The notes below the pieces were generated by a model that saw only the letters and a program-made list of their open reading frames with translations, did not search any database and had not been told where the DNA came from. This document shows, one piece after another, positions 48,275 to 57,489 of a DNA stretch of 64,000 nucleotides. This DNA comes from Helicobacter pylori NCTC 11637 = CCUG 17874 = ATCC 43504 = JCM 12093 (GTDB lineage: Bacteria; Campylobacterota; Campylobacteria; Campylobacterales; Helicobacteraceae), in NCBI RefSeq assembly GCF_900478295.1, contig NZ_LS483488.1, positions 1,054,001-1,118,000 on the forward strand, read 5' to 3'. Every line of letters starts with the position of its first letter. The first letter of the stretch is position 1. A program made the position numbers and the translations under genes.

Positions 48275-50650
48275 ATGTTTTTAAGATCATACCCAAGGCT
48301 TAGATACGCTTTATGTTTACCCCTACTCGCTGAGACTTGCTATAGCTCGGATCACACTCTAGGCAAGGTTACCACCCAAGCTAAAAGGATTTTCACTTAC
48401 AATAATGAGTTTAAAGTAACTTCTAAAGAATTGGATCAGCGCCAAAGCAATGAAGTCAAAGACTTGTTTAGGACTAACCCTGATGTGAATGTGGGCGGAG
48501 GGAGCGTGATGGGGCAGAAAATCTATGTGAGAGGCATTGAAGACAGGCTTTTAAGGGTTACGGTGGATGGGGCTGCGCAAAATGGCAATATCTACCACCA
48601 CCAAGGCAACACCGTGATTGACCCTGGCATGCTCAAAAGCGTGGAAGTGACTAAAGGTGCGGCTAATGCGAGCGCAGGGCCAGGAGCGATTGCGGGAGTG
48701 ATTAAAATGGAGACTAAAGGAGCGGCCGATTTTATCCCTAGGGGGAAAAGTTATGCTGCGAGTGGGGCGGTGAGTTTTTATACCAATTTTGGCGATCGAG
48801 AGACTTTTAGATCGGCTTACCAAAACGCGCATTTTGATATTATCGCTTACTACACGCACCAAAACATCTTCTATTATAGAAGCGGCGCTACAGCGATGAA
48901 AAACCTTTTCAATCCCACACAAGCCGATAAAGAGCCAGGAACTCCTAGCGAGCAAAACAACGCTTTAGTTAAAATGAATGGTTATTTGAGCGACAGAGAC
49001 ACGCTCACTTTCAGCTGGAACATGACACGAGATAACGCCACACGCCCTTTAAGGAGCAACGCTATAGGGTTAGCCTATCCTTGTGAAGCCCCTTTTAGTC
49101 CTGATGGCGCTCAAGGGTGTCCTAATGTGCTAGATAGTTTCACAAGGTATTTGTATCACTCTATTAATAGCACCAACAACTTTTCCTTACAATACAAAAG
49201 GGAAGCGGGAAATTCTTTTGGCGACCCACGATTAGATTTTACCCTTTATACAAGCATTAGAAACGCTCAGTTTGATCCCCTATTTGATCCTAATGGCGTT
49301 TATGCTAAATTCCCCACTTCTTTAGCGAGCGCATGGGAAAAAGAAAATTACCCATGCGTGGAAGGTGCTTATTGCACCCCAAGCTTTTCAGATGTGGATA
49401 AACCAAGCTCACAGCCTAGGGATTTGTTTTTAAACAACACCGGCTTAAACCTTAAAGTCGCGCATGTGATTGATGAAGCCACAGACAGCCTTTTTGAATA
49501 CGGATTCAATTACCAAAATTTAAGCGTTTTTGACGCTCGCATCCCTAAATCAGAATTATACAGGCCTAATCAAGTTTATACTGATGATAAAGGACAAAAA
49601 CAAATCGCTTGCTCTCTTGTGGATAATAACCCCAATGACCCTACGCTATGCCAAAGAGGGAAAGCGAACGGGAATATTTATGGAGGCTATGTGCAAGCGA
49701 ATTACTCGCCTCATAAAATCATCACTTTTGGAGCCGGGGTAAGGTGGGACGCTTACACGCTTTATGATAAAGATTGGAACCACCGCTACACTCAAGGCTT
49801 TAGCCCTAGCGCAGCTCTTGTGATAAGCCCCATTGAGCCTTTATCTTTAAAAATCACTTATTCTCAAGTTACAAGGGGGGTTATGCCAGGAGATGGCGTG
49901 TATATGCGCCAAAACGATTTGCGATACGCTAAAAATATCAAGCCTGAAGTGGGCTCTAACGCTGAATTTAATATTGATTATTCAAGCCAGTATTTTAGCG
50001 GGAGGGCTGCGGCGTTTTATCAAGCTTTGGATAATTTCATCTCACAATACGCGCAAAATTTGATTGTAACCAATTTAAATCAAGCGATTAGGATTTATGG
50101 CTATGAAGTGGGTGGGACATTCAAATACAAGGGCGTGAGTTTGAATGTGGGGATCTCGCGCACCTGGCCCACCACCAGGGGGTATTTAATGGCGGATAGC
50201 TATGAGCTTGCCGCAAGCACCGGTAATGTTTTTATCATCAAATTGGATTACACCATCCCCAAAACAGGGATCAATCTTGCATGGCTTAGCCGTTTTGTTA
50301 CCGGTTTAGATTATTGCGGGTTTGATATTTACTTGCCTGATTATGGGACGGCTGAGAAACCCAAAACCCCTACCGATTTAGCCAAATGCGGATCTAAATT
50401 AGGGTTAGTGCATATGCATAAACCGGGTTATGGCGTGAGTAATTTTTATATCAATTGGAGTCCTAAAACCAAAAGCCGCTGGAAAGGTTTGCTGCTTTCT
50501 GCTGTGTTTAATAATGTTTTCAACAAATTCTATGTGGATCAAACAAGCCCCTATGTCATGAGCCCAGATATGCCAGGCACTGACGCTGTTAAAAGAGCGA
50601 TCGCTGAGCCTGGGTTTAACGCGCGTTTTGAAGTGGCTTACAAATGGTAG
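48275..50650 (+). CDS. frpB: TonB-dependent haem/haemoglobin receptor FrpB
   Basis: A 791-residue outer membrane receptor. After a signal-like N-terminus the plug domain (from about residue 45) has VRGIEDRLLRVTVDGAAQ and GAIAGVIKME; the 22-strand barrel ends with the aromatic C-terminal residue in FEVAYKW. FrpB1 of H. pylori binds haem and haemoglobin (established knowledge). ATG at 48275 with AAGGAGAG just before. The signal peptide is atypical (PRLRYALCLPLLAETCYSS). Its stop abuts the convergent ruvC stop. Confidence 0.94.
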   Translation: MFLRSYPRLRYALCLPLLAETCYSSDHTLGKVTTQAKRIFTYNNEFKVTSKELDQRQSNEVKDLFRTNPDVNVGGGSVMGQKIYVRGIEDRLLRVTVDGAAQNGNIYHHQGNTVIDPGMLKSVEVTKGAANASAGPGAIAGVIKMETKGAADFIPRGKSYAASGAVSFYTNFGDRETFRSAYQNAHFDIIAYYTHQNIFYYRSGATAMKNLFNPTQADKEPGTPSEQNNALVKMNGYLSDRDTLTFSWNMTRDNATRPLRSNAIGLAYPCEAPFSPDGAQGCPNVLDSFTRYLYHSINSTNNFSLQYKREAGNSFGDPRLDFTLYTSIRNAQFDPLFDPNGVYAKFPTSLASAWEKENYPCVEGAYCTPSFSDVDKPSSQPRDLFLNNTGLNLKVAHVIDEATDSLFEYGFNYQNLSVFDARIPKSELYRPNQVYTDDKGQKQIACSLVDNNPNDPTLCQRGKANGNIYGGYVQANYSPHKIITFGAGVRWDAYTLYDKDWNHRYTQGFSPSAALVISPIEPLSLKITYSQVTRGVMPGDGVYMRQNDLRYAKNIKPEVGSNAEFNIDYSSQYFSGRAAAFYQALDNFISQYAQNLIVTNLNQAIRIYGYEVGGTFKYKGVSLNVGISRTWPTTRGYLMADSYELAASTGNVFIIKLDYTIPKTGINLAWLSRFVTGLDYCGFDIYLPDYGTAEKPKTPTDLAKCGSKLGLVHMHKPGYGVSNFYINWSPKTKSRWKGLLLSAVFNNVFNKFYVDQTSPYVMSPDMPGTDAVKRAIAEPGFNARFEVAYKW

Positions 50651-51127
50651 TTAATGGAGCTTTAAGCGTTGCGCATGCGTGATAGCAACGGCTATCGCAT
50701 CGCTAATATCCAAAGGCTTGATTTCGCTTGTGATGTTAAGCAAGCGCTTGACCATAAAGGCCACTTGCTCTTTAGCGGCTTTCCCGTTACCGGTTAGGGC
50801 TTTTTTGACTTGCAAGGGCGTGTATTCGCTAAAATTACCGATCCTTTCTAAAATCTTTAAGGACAACGCCCCTCTGAATTGCGCGAGCTTGATCACGCTT
50901 TTTGGGTTATACCCAAAGAAAATATCTTCAATCGCTACTTCATGAACTTCGTAACGATCCAATAAGCAATCTAAGGCTTCTATTAAGTCTAATATTTGTT
51001 CTTGCAAGCGTGTCGTGGTGATGTTAATGAACCCGGCCGTGATTAAAGAAAGCTTGTTAGAAGTGTGAGAAATGATAGCATACCCGCATTTCCTACTGCC
51101 CGGATCTATTCCTAAAATACGCATCAA
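50651..51127 (-). CDS. ruvC: Holliday junction endonuclease RuvC
   Basis: A 158-residue RNase H-fold resolvase. Catalytic acidic residues are in [13 protein letters not shown] (Asp), [23 protein letters not shown] (Glu) and [12 protein letters not shown] (Asp). It cuts Holliday junctions moved by RuvAB; ruvA is 2.4 kb away on the same strand, so the ruv genes are split. Its stop codon abuts the frpB stop. Confidence 0.96.
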   Translation of the reverse strand: MMRILGIDPGSRKCGYAIISHTSNKLSLITAGFINITTTRLQEQILDLIEALDCLLDRYEVHEVAIEDIFFGYNPKSVIKLAQFRGALSLKILERIGNFSEYTPLQVKKALTGNGKAAKEQVAFMVKRLLNITSEIKPLDISDAIAVAITHAQRLKLH

Positions 51128-51168
51128 CCATTCCTGTTTATTTATCGCAAGGTTTAAAAAACGCTATT

Positions 51169-51174
51169 ATTATA
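51169..51174 (-). promoter_or_regulatory. Probable -10 element of ruvC
   Basis: Perfect TATAAT on the minus strand, 41 bases upstream of the ruvC ATG at 51127. Confidence 0.45.
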
Positions 51175-51255
51175 TCCATGTTTCTTGTTAGAATAAAATA
51201 CAAGATTGCATTAAGAACTTTTAAAAAATTTAGCATATAAATAAGGGAGCAATAA

Positions 51256-51981
51256 ATGAAAGCAAACACAATCATACTAGTGGATTGGGAGAATTTCAGG
51301 CGCGATATTAAACAAACAAAATGCGTTAATTACAATATCGCTTTAGATGTGATCGTTACTATTAGGGCTTTTTTACTGGATGATGAATGGATTAGTCGTA
51401 TTTACTTTTATACCACCCCACCCTTTGATTTTGAACATGCGTTATGGGATAAGAGGAACGACACCCTCCAAAATGAAAAAAATCCGGGAACAGAAATGAA
51501 AATCTTCACGAGCAGCGACATTGAAGAGATCTTGCAAAGCAGTGAAGCGACTAAATGGGAGAAGATTTATAGCGATGTGGAAAATTTCCAACACGATCTG
51601 GCTTCATTGGATCAAGTGGAATTGAGGTTAGGGAGGACTAAGTTAAACGCAATAAGGGTAGAGTTTGATGGGAGTTATAGGGCGTTATTGGAACAAAAGC
51701 AGGTGGATATGCTCATGGGTCTTGACATTCAAAGAATAGCCTTTAAAAAAATAGCTGATAGGATTTTGATATTTTCAAAAGATACGGATCTAATCCCAGC
51801 GCTCAAATTAGCCAGAGATGAGGGGTTAAGGGTGGATATTGCCGATTTGTCTAACAGATTGTCCCTTCTTAGCCAGGATTTGAAATACAATTCGGATAAA
51901 GTGAGGAAATTGAGCAGTAACGAAGTCAAAGACAAGCTTTTTTCCATCAGAGAAAATCTCACTAAAACCAACTGGGCTTAA
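51256..51981 (+). CDS. NYN-domain (PIN-like) putative RNase
   Basis: A 241-residue protein with NYN/DUF88 (LabA-like) motifs: ILVDWENFRRD at the N-terminus, QVDMLMGLDI and SKDTDLIPALKLARDEG later, which give the conserved Asp residues of a PIN-like nuclease. Such proteins are RNases or toxin-like regulators. AAGGGAG lies about 10 bases before the ATG. It stands alone, beside a decayed mobile-element stretch. I do not know its substrate. Divergent from ruvC. Confidence 0.82.
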   Translation: MKANTIILVDWENFRRDIKQTKCVNYNIALDVIVTIRAFLLDDEWISRIYFYTTPPFDFEHALWDKRNDTLQNEKNPGTEMKIFTSSDIEEILQSSEATKWEKIYSDVENFQHDLASLDQVELRLGRTKLNAIRVEFDGSYRALLEQKQVDMLMGLDIQRIAFKKIADRILIFSKDTDLIPALKLARDEGLRVDIADLSNRLSLLSQDLKYNSDKVRKLSSNEVKDKLFSIRENLTKTNWA

Positions 51982-52142
51982 ACTAAACCATAAAAAGGGT
52001 TATTTCATTTTTATAGAGTTTAAAAAATCATTTTTTAAAAACTCAATTATTGGCGTTTGATTAAAACAAGGCCAGAATTTTTAAAGGGGTTTTTAGGCTT
52101 ATCTTTCTCATACTGACTGGGTTGGGTAGTTTATTGCCTTGC

Positions 52143-52373
52143 TTATTCTTTTGTGGTAGGATTGGGGTTATTAGAGTTTAAAGAAGAAGCTAAACGCTCT
52201 CCATCTTTTGTAATTAAGTTAGGGTCTATAAACTTAGCTTGCTCTCTAAGATTTCCTGCTTTCTTTTCAAACCCTATAATAACCCACTCACTCTTTAATG
52301 ATTCGCCTTATCCATTATCCTTCTCGCTTCTCCTATAGATTTGATTGTAGCTATACTCTTCGTTAGTTTTCAT
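52143..52373 (-). pseudogene. Degenerate fragment B of a repeated domain
   Basis: An ATG at 52373 opens 21 codons (NEEYSYNQIYRRSEKDNG), stopped in frame by TAA at 52308-52310. The frame continues open after it for 54 codons with GESLKSEWVIIGFEKKAGNL to a stop at 52143. The pattern KDN-x2-GE-x5-W-x-I-x3-(Y/F)EK matches fragment A 0.9 kb away; the in-frame TAA sits where fragment A has the WK of KDNWKGE. Possibly the end of the DUF3519/barnase-like nuclease domain of Helicobacter mobile elements (recollection, not a search). Confidence 0.5.
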
Positions 52374-52700
52374 TTCTTGACTTCCTTGACTTTTTAAAGT
52401 TTTTGTTTTATAGTTTCAATGGTAGCCCACTCATTGCTTTTTAGCATTTTTAGCTATCCTGCGGAATGAAAGAGTGGATAATGTCCGCCTTGTCAATCTC
52501 TGCTTTAACATCATTTTTATTTTTCATTCATTCTCCTTGTGTTATCCTTGAAAAGATTTAGGTCGTTATTTGACTTTGTTGGGGTTTTTATGGTAGCATC
52601 CTTACAGACATCGCTATAGGAACTCGACCTATGGTTGCCCATTAGAGGGTTTGGTGTCTTGCATTAAAGCTTTGATTGATGCATCATTTTTAAGATTAAT

Positions 52701-52871
52701 TCATTTTTTACCCCTTGACTTGTTGCTTCTTTTTGTGTGATTATTAAAGTATGGGTTAGAGAATAATTTTCTAACCCACACTAAAAACACTTTAAGTGTG
52801 CCAAGAGACCCTGACACATAAGACGCAAGGGCTTGTGTATAATCAAGGTGAGGCTTTTTAATCCTTTTCAT
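52701..52871 (-). CDS. Small basic ORF in the decayed stretch
   Basis: A 56-codon frame starts at an ATG with AAGGAG 6 bases before it. It encodes a basic peptide with a hydrophobic middle (GSLGTLKVFLVWVRKLF) and a Lys/Arg/Asn-rich tail. It could be a live small gene or the truncated start of a larger one. I do not recognise it. Confidence 0.3.
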   Translation of the reverse strand: MKRIKKPHLDYTQALASYVSGSLGTLKVFLVWVRKLFSNPYFNNHTKRSNKSRGKK

Positions 52872-53134
52872 TTCTCACTCCTTGTGTTTAATTTTTTATG
52901 TTAAAGTTTCAAAACACATTAGCTTTATCAAATATGTCTAGCACTCAGCTCATAACTGGTGTTTAATCGCTATTTTTGAGATTTTGCTAGTGTTTTTTAT
53001 AGATTTATCCTTATCATTTCGTTTTACGCATTTTTTTGCATTGTTTTTAGCATTAGCTCGTGCTTTTATGCTCGCATTTGTGCTAATGGGCTTAAATTTG
53101 TAGGCTCTGGTGTTCTTTCGTTTAAATTTTCTTG

Positions 53135-53448
53135 TTATTTTAATAAAACTTCTTGACTTGTTAGCGGTTTTTGTGTATTGTTATTTTCAATGGAGTTTAA
53201 GGGTAGAGTCTCACTCATTGTTATTAGTGGATGAGCGTATAAATTTCCGCTACTCTCTGTCTTCTCATATCTTGTTATAATCCAATGATTAGGTGATTTT
53301 TCTCCTTTCCAATTATCCTTTAACCTACTCTTATATTTTGGTATTCAATAGCTACTCTGCCATTTTGTTCAACCTTAACGCCTTTGTCAATCACTTCCGG
53401 TATCGTTTTAATCACGCTTATGGCGTAATCTTTGGCTTCTGTTTCATT
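53135..53448 (-). pseudogene. Degenerate fragment A of a repeated domain
   Basis: Open coding sequence in two frames. From 53448 it reads NETEAKDYAISVIKTIPEVI..NGRVAIEYQNIRVG and hits a stop near 53325. In a shifted frame it continues RLKDNWKGEKSPNHWIITRYEK and runs to the stop at 53135. No start codon is present. The combined sequence looks like the end of a phage/mobile-element nuclease domain (barnase/EndoU-like, DUF3519 in Helicobacter). One frameshift around 53320-53330 breaks it. Confidence 0.55.
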
Positions 53449-53514
53449 CGCTCCCTACTTTATCTTATTAGGCTATCCTACGCTCTATTATGCGCACTAA
53501 ACTAAAAACCTTTT

Positions 53515-54066
53515 TTAAGAACGCAGTTGTTGTAAGGCTTCTTTAATCGCTGCTTCTATGCTGAGATTGGGTTTTAGGGTTTTTAAGACTTGGTTGATTT
53601 CAGCGCTTTTAAAGCCCAAACTCTCTAGGGCTAAAAAGACTTCATTGCGTGCGGGCTTATTTTCATCTTGAATGAAAAAGCCAATCAAATCCACCATGAT
53701 CTTATCAGCGAGCTTTTTGCCAATGCCTGGGACTTGCTGGAGTCTTTTGACTTCTTTAGTGGCGATAATGCTTTCAAATTCGTTCGGCGAAAAGCTTGAA
53801 AGAATGGCTAAAGCGATACGCCCCCCTACCCCATTGATTTTTAAAAGCCTTTCAAAGAGGATTTTTTCACTCTCTTCTAAAAATCCGTATAAAAGATGCG
53901 CATCTTCTTTGATCACTTGCAAGATTTTCAAACGCGCTTTTTGGCCCGCTTGAAGCAAAGCAGAAGTGCGCATAGAAACTTGCACCCCATAAACAACCCC
54001 TTGCACTTCTATATGTGCTTCTAAAGCGGAGATTTTTTCCACAACCCCTATCAAACCCACTATCAT
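53515..54066 (-). CDS. ruvA: Holliday junction DNA helicase subunit RuvA
   Basis: A 183-residue protein: OB-fold N-terminus ([12 protein letters not shown]), two helix-hairpin-helix motifs ([16 protein letters not shown] and [16 protein letters not shown]) and the C-terminal domain III that contacts RuvB. It binds Holliday junctions and loads the RuvB motor. 25 bases after the FapA-type gene on the same strand. Length matches RuvA of epsilonproteobacteria. Confidence 0.96.
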   Translation of the reverse strand: MIVGLIGVVEKISALEAHIEVQGVVYGVQVSMRTSALLQAGQKARLKILQVIKEDAHLLYGFLEESEKILFERLLKINGVGGRIALAILSSFSPNEFESIIATKEVKRLQQVPGIGKKLADKIMVDLIGFFIQDENKPARNEVFLALESLGFKSAEINQVLKTLKPNLSIEAAIKEALQQLRS

Positions 54067-54091
54067 TTTTATCCCTTTTTTATCTCTTGCT

Positions 54092-55936
54092 TTAGCCTTT
54101 TATAGCGCTTTTAGGGATTTTTTTGATTTTATGATCTTCATAGATCACATCCACGCTTTCATTGTGGCTTAACATGGCGGTTGAATTGCTCACTTTAGGG
54201 TAATTGCGATGGTAAATCACGATATTTTCTTGCTTGAAAGGGTTTTTAGTCGTAATGCTTGCATGCTGGAAGCTGTTTTCTATGCTGATGAGTTTAGCGT
54301 AGCATTCGTTATTGATTTTTTGCAATTCTAACATTTGGGCTTTTAAGATTTTCAAACGCTTTAAAGCAAACACAAACTCGCTATAAGCGTCTTTCACGCT
54401 TTCTTGTTGCATTAAAGAGCGTTTGATTTCTTCGGTGGCGTTTTTAAGCTTTTCCATGATGGCTTGATGGTTTTTGACTAAATGGTTTAAGGACTGGTGC
54501 TGAGCGATGATTTTTTTGGATTTTAACCCTAATGCATTGAGTTTTTGTTTAGCGGCTTTCAATTCTTCTTGGTTTTCTCGCCCCCCAAAAGCGTAAAAAA
54601 TAAAGCGGTTGCCATTACCATCCACCTCATCAATCCAACATTGCTTGGAAAAATACAGCTTGTTGTCGCTTTTGAGCTTTTCTAAAGCGATTTCTTTCGC
54701 ATAGACCACGCTCCCTGCGCTCGCTTCCACTTTAACGCTATTGGCATACACTTTAGCGCGCTCTAAATACTTGCACTCAAACTCTTTAGCGTAGCACACG
54801 CCCTTATGGTTAGTGATGCACGCTTTATTGGCATAGACATAGCTTTCAGGGTGGATTTGCCCCTCTATAGTAATTTCTTTAGCCACTAAGATCACATTCT
54901 TGCCCACATTGCCCTTAATGTTAATCGCGCTCGCTTCTAAAATGAGGTTAGAATCAATCGCATCGCTCAACTCGTCTTTAGCTTGAATCTCTAAAACTAA
55001 CCCGCTCTCCACTCCCCCTAAAAGATTAGGCGTTTCAATGGATTTGATCCCGTTTTTGAAAATAAAATTTTGCTTAGAAACCAAACGCCCTTTTTCCATT
55101 TTAACCCCTTGTAAGGCTTTGGAGTAATACACTAAGGCGTTATTTTCTTCTCTCTCTTCAAAAGCGTTTTTGTCATGCCCTATGGGGGTGGGCGAATTAG
55201 CAACTTTAGGCAATTCAATATAAAGGCCTTTAAGGTTACGGCCGTCTCTGCCTTGTTTGGGGTAATTCACGCAAGCGATTTTTTGATTTTCTTTAGCGAT
55301 ATAATCATTTTCTTTAACAAACGATTCTTCTTGATCGCTTAAGGGAATAATATGCACTGGAAGGTATTCTTCTTCTAATAAAAAATGGGATTGTTCTTCT
55401 GTATTAGGGATAAAGGTTGAAGAAGCGTATAAAACAAAGCGCTTGTTTTGGGCTTCTTTTTGATATTTTCTCAATTCTGTTTTTAAATTTTCATACATTT
55501 GTGAAAGGTGGCGAAACACCACGCCTTGAAAGGCTAAACACTCTTTAATATACGCAAACATTTCTTGGTAATGCTCTTCAGTGTCTAGAACAATAAAACA
55601 CTCATCTAGAATGATTTCTATTTTGCTTAAATTTTCATCCACTTCCACTTCAAAAAAGCGCTTATAAGCGTTTGATTTGATTTTAATGTCGTGGGTTTGA
55701 TAAAGGGTTAGCTCTTTTTTTTCATAGTATTCATCTTCTTCTAATTGCTGCAATTCCCCACCAAAAGCCTCGCTAAAATCGTCTTTAGCGCTGTTTTTGA
55801 TAAAAATAGAAGTTTTTAAAATCTCAAACCATAGATCTTCTGTTTGTAATTTATTTTCAGCAGCCGCTTTTTTTAATTCTTTTTGAATGTCTTTGCACCG
55901 CTCAACTTTTATAGGGGCAAAATGCTCCAAGCTCAT
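54092..55936 (-). CDS. FapA/DUF342 family polymer-like protein (flagellar assembly protein A type)
   Basis: A 614-residue FapA-family (DUF342) protein. The N-terminal part is charged; the middle has [14 protein letters not shown] and a right-handed repetitive sheet region with turns such as [23 protein letters not shown] (strand-rich, every 15-20 residues). The C-terminus is a coiled coil ([18 protein letters not shown]). FapA proteins are linked to flagellar assembly in some species; role here is inference. Divergent from murJ, upstream of ruvA. Confidence 0.82.
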   Translation of the reverse strand: MSLEHFAPIKVERCKDIQKELKKAAAENKLQTEDLWFEILKTSIFIKNSAKDDFSEAFGGELQQLEEDEYYEKKELTLYQTHDIKIKSNAYKRFFEVEVDENLSKIEIILDECFIVLDTEEHYQEMFAYIKECLAFQGVVFRHLSQMYENLKTELRKYQKEAQNKRFVLYASSTFIPNTEEQSHFLLEEEYLPVHIIPLSDQEESFVKENDYIAKENQKIACVNYPKQGRDGRNLKGLYIELPKVANSPTPIGHDKNAFEEREENNALVYYSKALQGVKMEKGRLVSKQNFIFKNGIKSIETPNLLGGVESGLVLEIQAKDELSDAIDSNLILEASAINIKGNVGKNVILVAKEITIEGQIHPESYVYANKACITNHKGVCYAKEFECKYLERAKVYANSVKVEASAGSVVYAKEIALEKLKSDNKLYFSKQCWIDEVDGNGNRFIFYAFGGRENQEELKAAKQKLNALGLKSKKIIAQHQSLNHLVKNHQAIMEKLKNATEEIKRSLMQQESVKDAYSEFVFALKRLKILKAQMLELQKINNECYAKLISIENSFQHASITTKNPFKQENIVIYHRNYPKVSNSTAMLSHNESVDVIYEDHKIKKIPKSAIKG

Positions 55937-55954
55937 TTTTTAATCCTTAAATGG

Positions 55955-55960
55955 TATAAT
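55955..55960 (+). promoter_or_regulatory. Extended -10 element upstream of murJ
   Basis: TATAAT with a TG one base before it (TGGTATAAT), in the divergent gap between the FapA-type gene and murJ; 69 bases before the murJ ATG. Confidence 0.55.
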
Positions 55961-55982
55961 ATAAGAATTTGAAAAAAGGAAT

Positions 55983-56003
55983 ATGCTAACAAAAAAACAC
56001 TGA
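55983..56003 (+). CDS. Possible 6-codon leader ORF before murJ
   Basis: ATG CTA ACA AAA AAA CAC TGA is preceded by AAAAAGGA with good spacing and lies between the -10 element and murJ, whose own ribosome site (TAGGT) is poor. It could be a leader that affects murJ translation, or chance. Confidence 0.25.
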   Translation: MLTKKH

Positions 56004-56028
56004 AAATTAGGTAATAAATACAACTAGT

Positions 56029-57489
56029 ATGCTAAAAAAAATATTTTTAACCAACAGCTTAGGGATTTTATGCTCTAGGATTTTTGGCTTTTTACGGGAT
56101 TTGATGATGGCCAATATTCTAGGGGCTGGGGTGTATAGCGATATTTTCTTTGTGGCTTTCAAATTGCCTAATTTATTCAGGCGTATTTTTGCGGAGGGCT
56201 CTTTTTCACAAAGCTTTTTACCAAGCTTCATACGGAGTTCCATTAAAGGGAGCTTTGCGAGTTTGGTGGGGCTTATTTTTTGTGGCGTTTTACTGGTATG
56301 GTGCTTATTGGTGGCATTAAATCCCTTATGGCTCACCAAACTCCTAGCTTACGGCTTTGATGGAGAAACGCTCAAACTATGCGCCCCTATTGTAGCGATC
56401 AATTTTTGGTATCTTTTATTGGTGTTTATTACCACTTTTTTAGGCGCGCTTTTACAATACAAACACAGCTTTTTTGCCAGCGCTTATAGCGCAAGCTTGC
56501 TCAATGTATGCATGATTTTAGCCCTTTTCATTTCCAAAGAAAAAACGCATTTAGAAGCGTTGTATTATTTGAGCTATGGCGTGCTTTTAGGAGGTGTGGC
56601 TCAAATTTTATTGCACTTTTACCCTTTAGTGAAATTGGGCTTATTGAATTTATTATTTAAAGGATTTTTGAGCTTTAAGACCAAAAACGCCGCCAAAAAA
56701 AAATACCGCTCTAAAAGGGTTAAAAGGGATTTGAAGGGGTTTTTTAAGCAATTCCTCCCCAGCGTTTTAGGCAATTCTAGCACTCAGATCGCTTCTTTTT
56801 TAGACACCACGATCGCCTCTTTTTTAGCGAGCGGGAGTGTGTCCTATTTGTATTACGCTAATAGAGTCTTCCAGCTCCCTTTAGCTTTATTTGCCATAGC
56901 CATATCCACAGCCCTTTTCCCTAGCATTGCGATCGCCATTAAAAACAATCAGCAGGATTTGATCTTACAACGCTTGCAAAAGGCGTGGTTTTTTTTGGTG
57001 GGGATTTTGCTTCTTTGCAGCATTGGGGGGATAATGTTAAGCAAAGAAATCACCGAGCTTTTATTTGAAAGGGGGCAATTTAGCCCTAAAGACACCCTAA
57101 TCACTTCGCAAGTCTTTTCGCTCTATCTTTTAGGTTTGCTCCCTTTTGGGCTAACCAAACTCTTTTCTTTATGGCTTTATGCGAAATTAGAACAAAAAAA
57201 AGCGGCTAAAATCTCTTTAATTTCGCTTTTTTTAGGTTTAGCGGCTTCTTTGAGTTTAATGCCTTTGTTAGGGGTTTTGGGTTTAGCGTTAGCGAATAGC
57301 TTGAGCGGGTTATTTTTATTTGTTTTAACGATAAAAGCGTTTGGCTTTCAACCATTCTTGGGTATAATCAAGAATTTAAAATCATGGCTTGTAATCCTTT
57401 TCCTCGCTTGCGTGGAAATCTTATTACTCTTAGCGTTCAAATCGTGGGTTACACATTTATATTTATTTTATTATTTTCAAGGTTTTTAA
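56029..57489 (+). CDS. murJ: Lipid II flippase MurJ (MviN)
   Basis: A 486-residue membrane protein of the MOP flippase superfamily with about 14 helices. It starts LKKIFLTNSLGILCSRIFGFLRDLMMA, shared by all MurJ, and has the conserved Arg/Asp charges in RIFGFLRD and the segment LPSVLGNSSTQIASFLDTTIASFL. It moves lipid II across the inner membrane for cell-wall synthesis. cysS starts at the very next base after its stop. Confidence 0.95.
   Translation: MLKKIFLTNSLGILCSRIFGFLRDLMMANILGAGVYSDIFFVAFKLPNLFRRIFAEGSFSQSFLPSFIRSSIKGSFASLVGLIFCGVLLVWCLLVALNPLWLTKLLAYGFDGETLKLCAPIVAINFWYLLLVFITTFLGALLQYKHSFFASAYSASLLNVCMILALFISKEKTHLEALYYLSYGVLLGGVAQILLHFYPLVKLGLLNLLFKGFLSFKTKNAAKKKYRSKRVKRDLKGFFKQFLPSVLGNSSTQIASFLDTTIASFLASGSVSYLYYANRVFQLPLALFAIAISTALFPSIAIAIKNNQQDLILQRLQKAWFFLVGILLLCSIGGIMLSKEITELLFERGQFSPKDTLITSQVFSLYLLGLLPFGLTKLFSLWLYAKLEQKKAAKISLISLFLGLAASLSLMPLLGVLGLALANSLSGLFLFVLTIKAFGFQPFLGIIKNLKSWLVILFLACVEILLLLAFKSWVTHLYLFYYFQGF

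Larger units (their letters stand above)
51982..53514. other. Decayed accessory stretch of 1.5 kb between NYN gene and ruvA
   Basis: No intact gene of normal size on either strand. On the minus strand I find short open fragments with ribosome sites (AACACAAGGAG upstream of the ATGs at 52527 and 52871), two degenerate copies of one domain (listed separately), and other frames broken by stops and shifts. Coding relics of this kind point to a formerly intact mobile-element cluster. From memory this corresponds to HP0879-HP0882. Confidence 0.6.
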
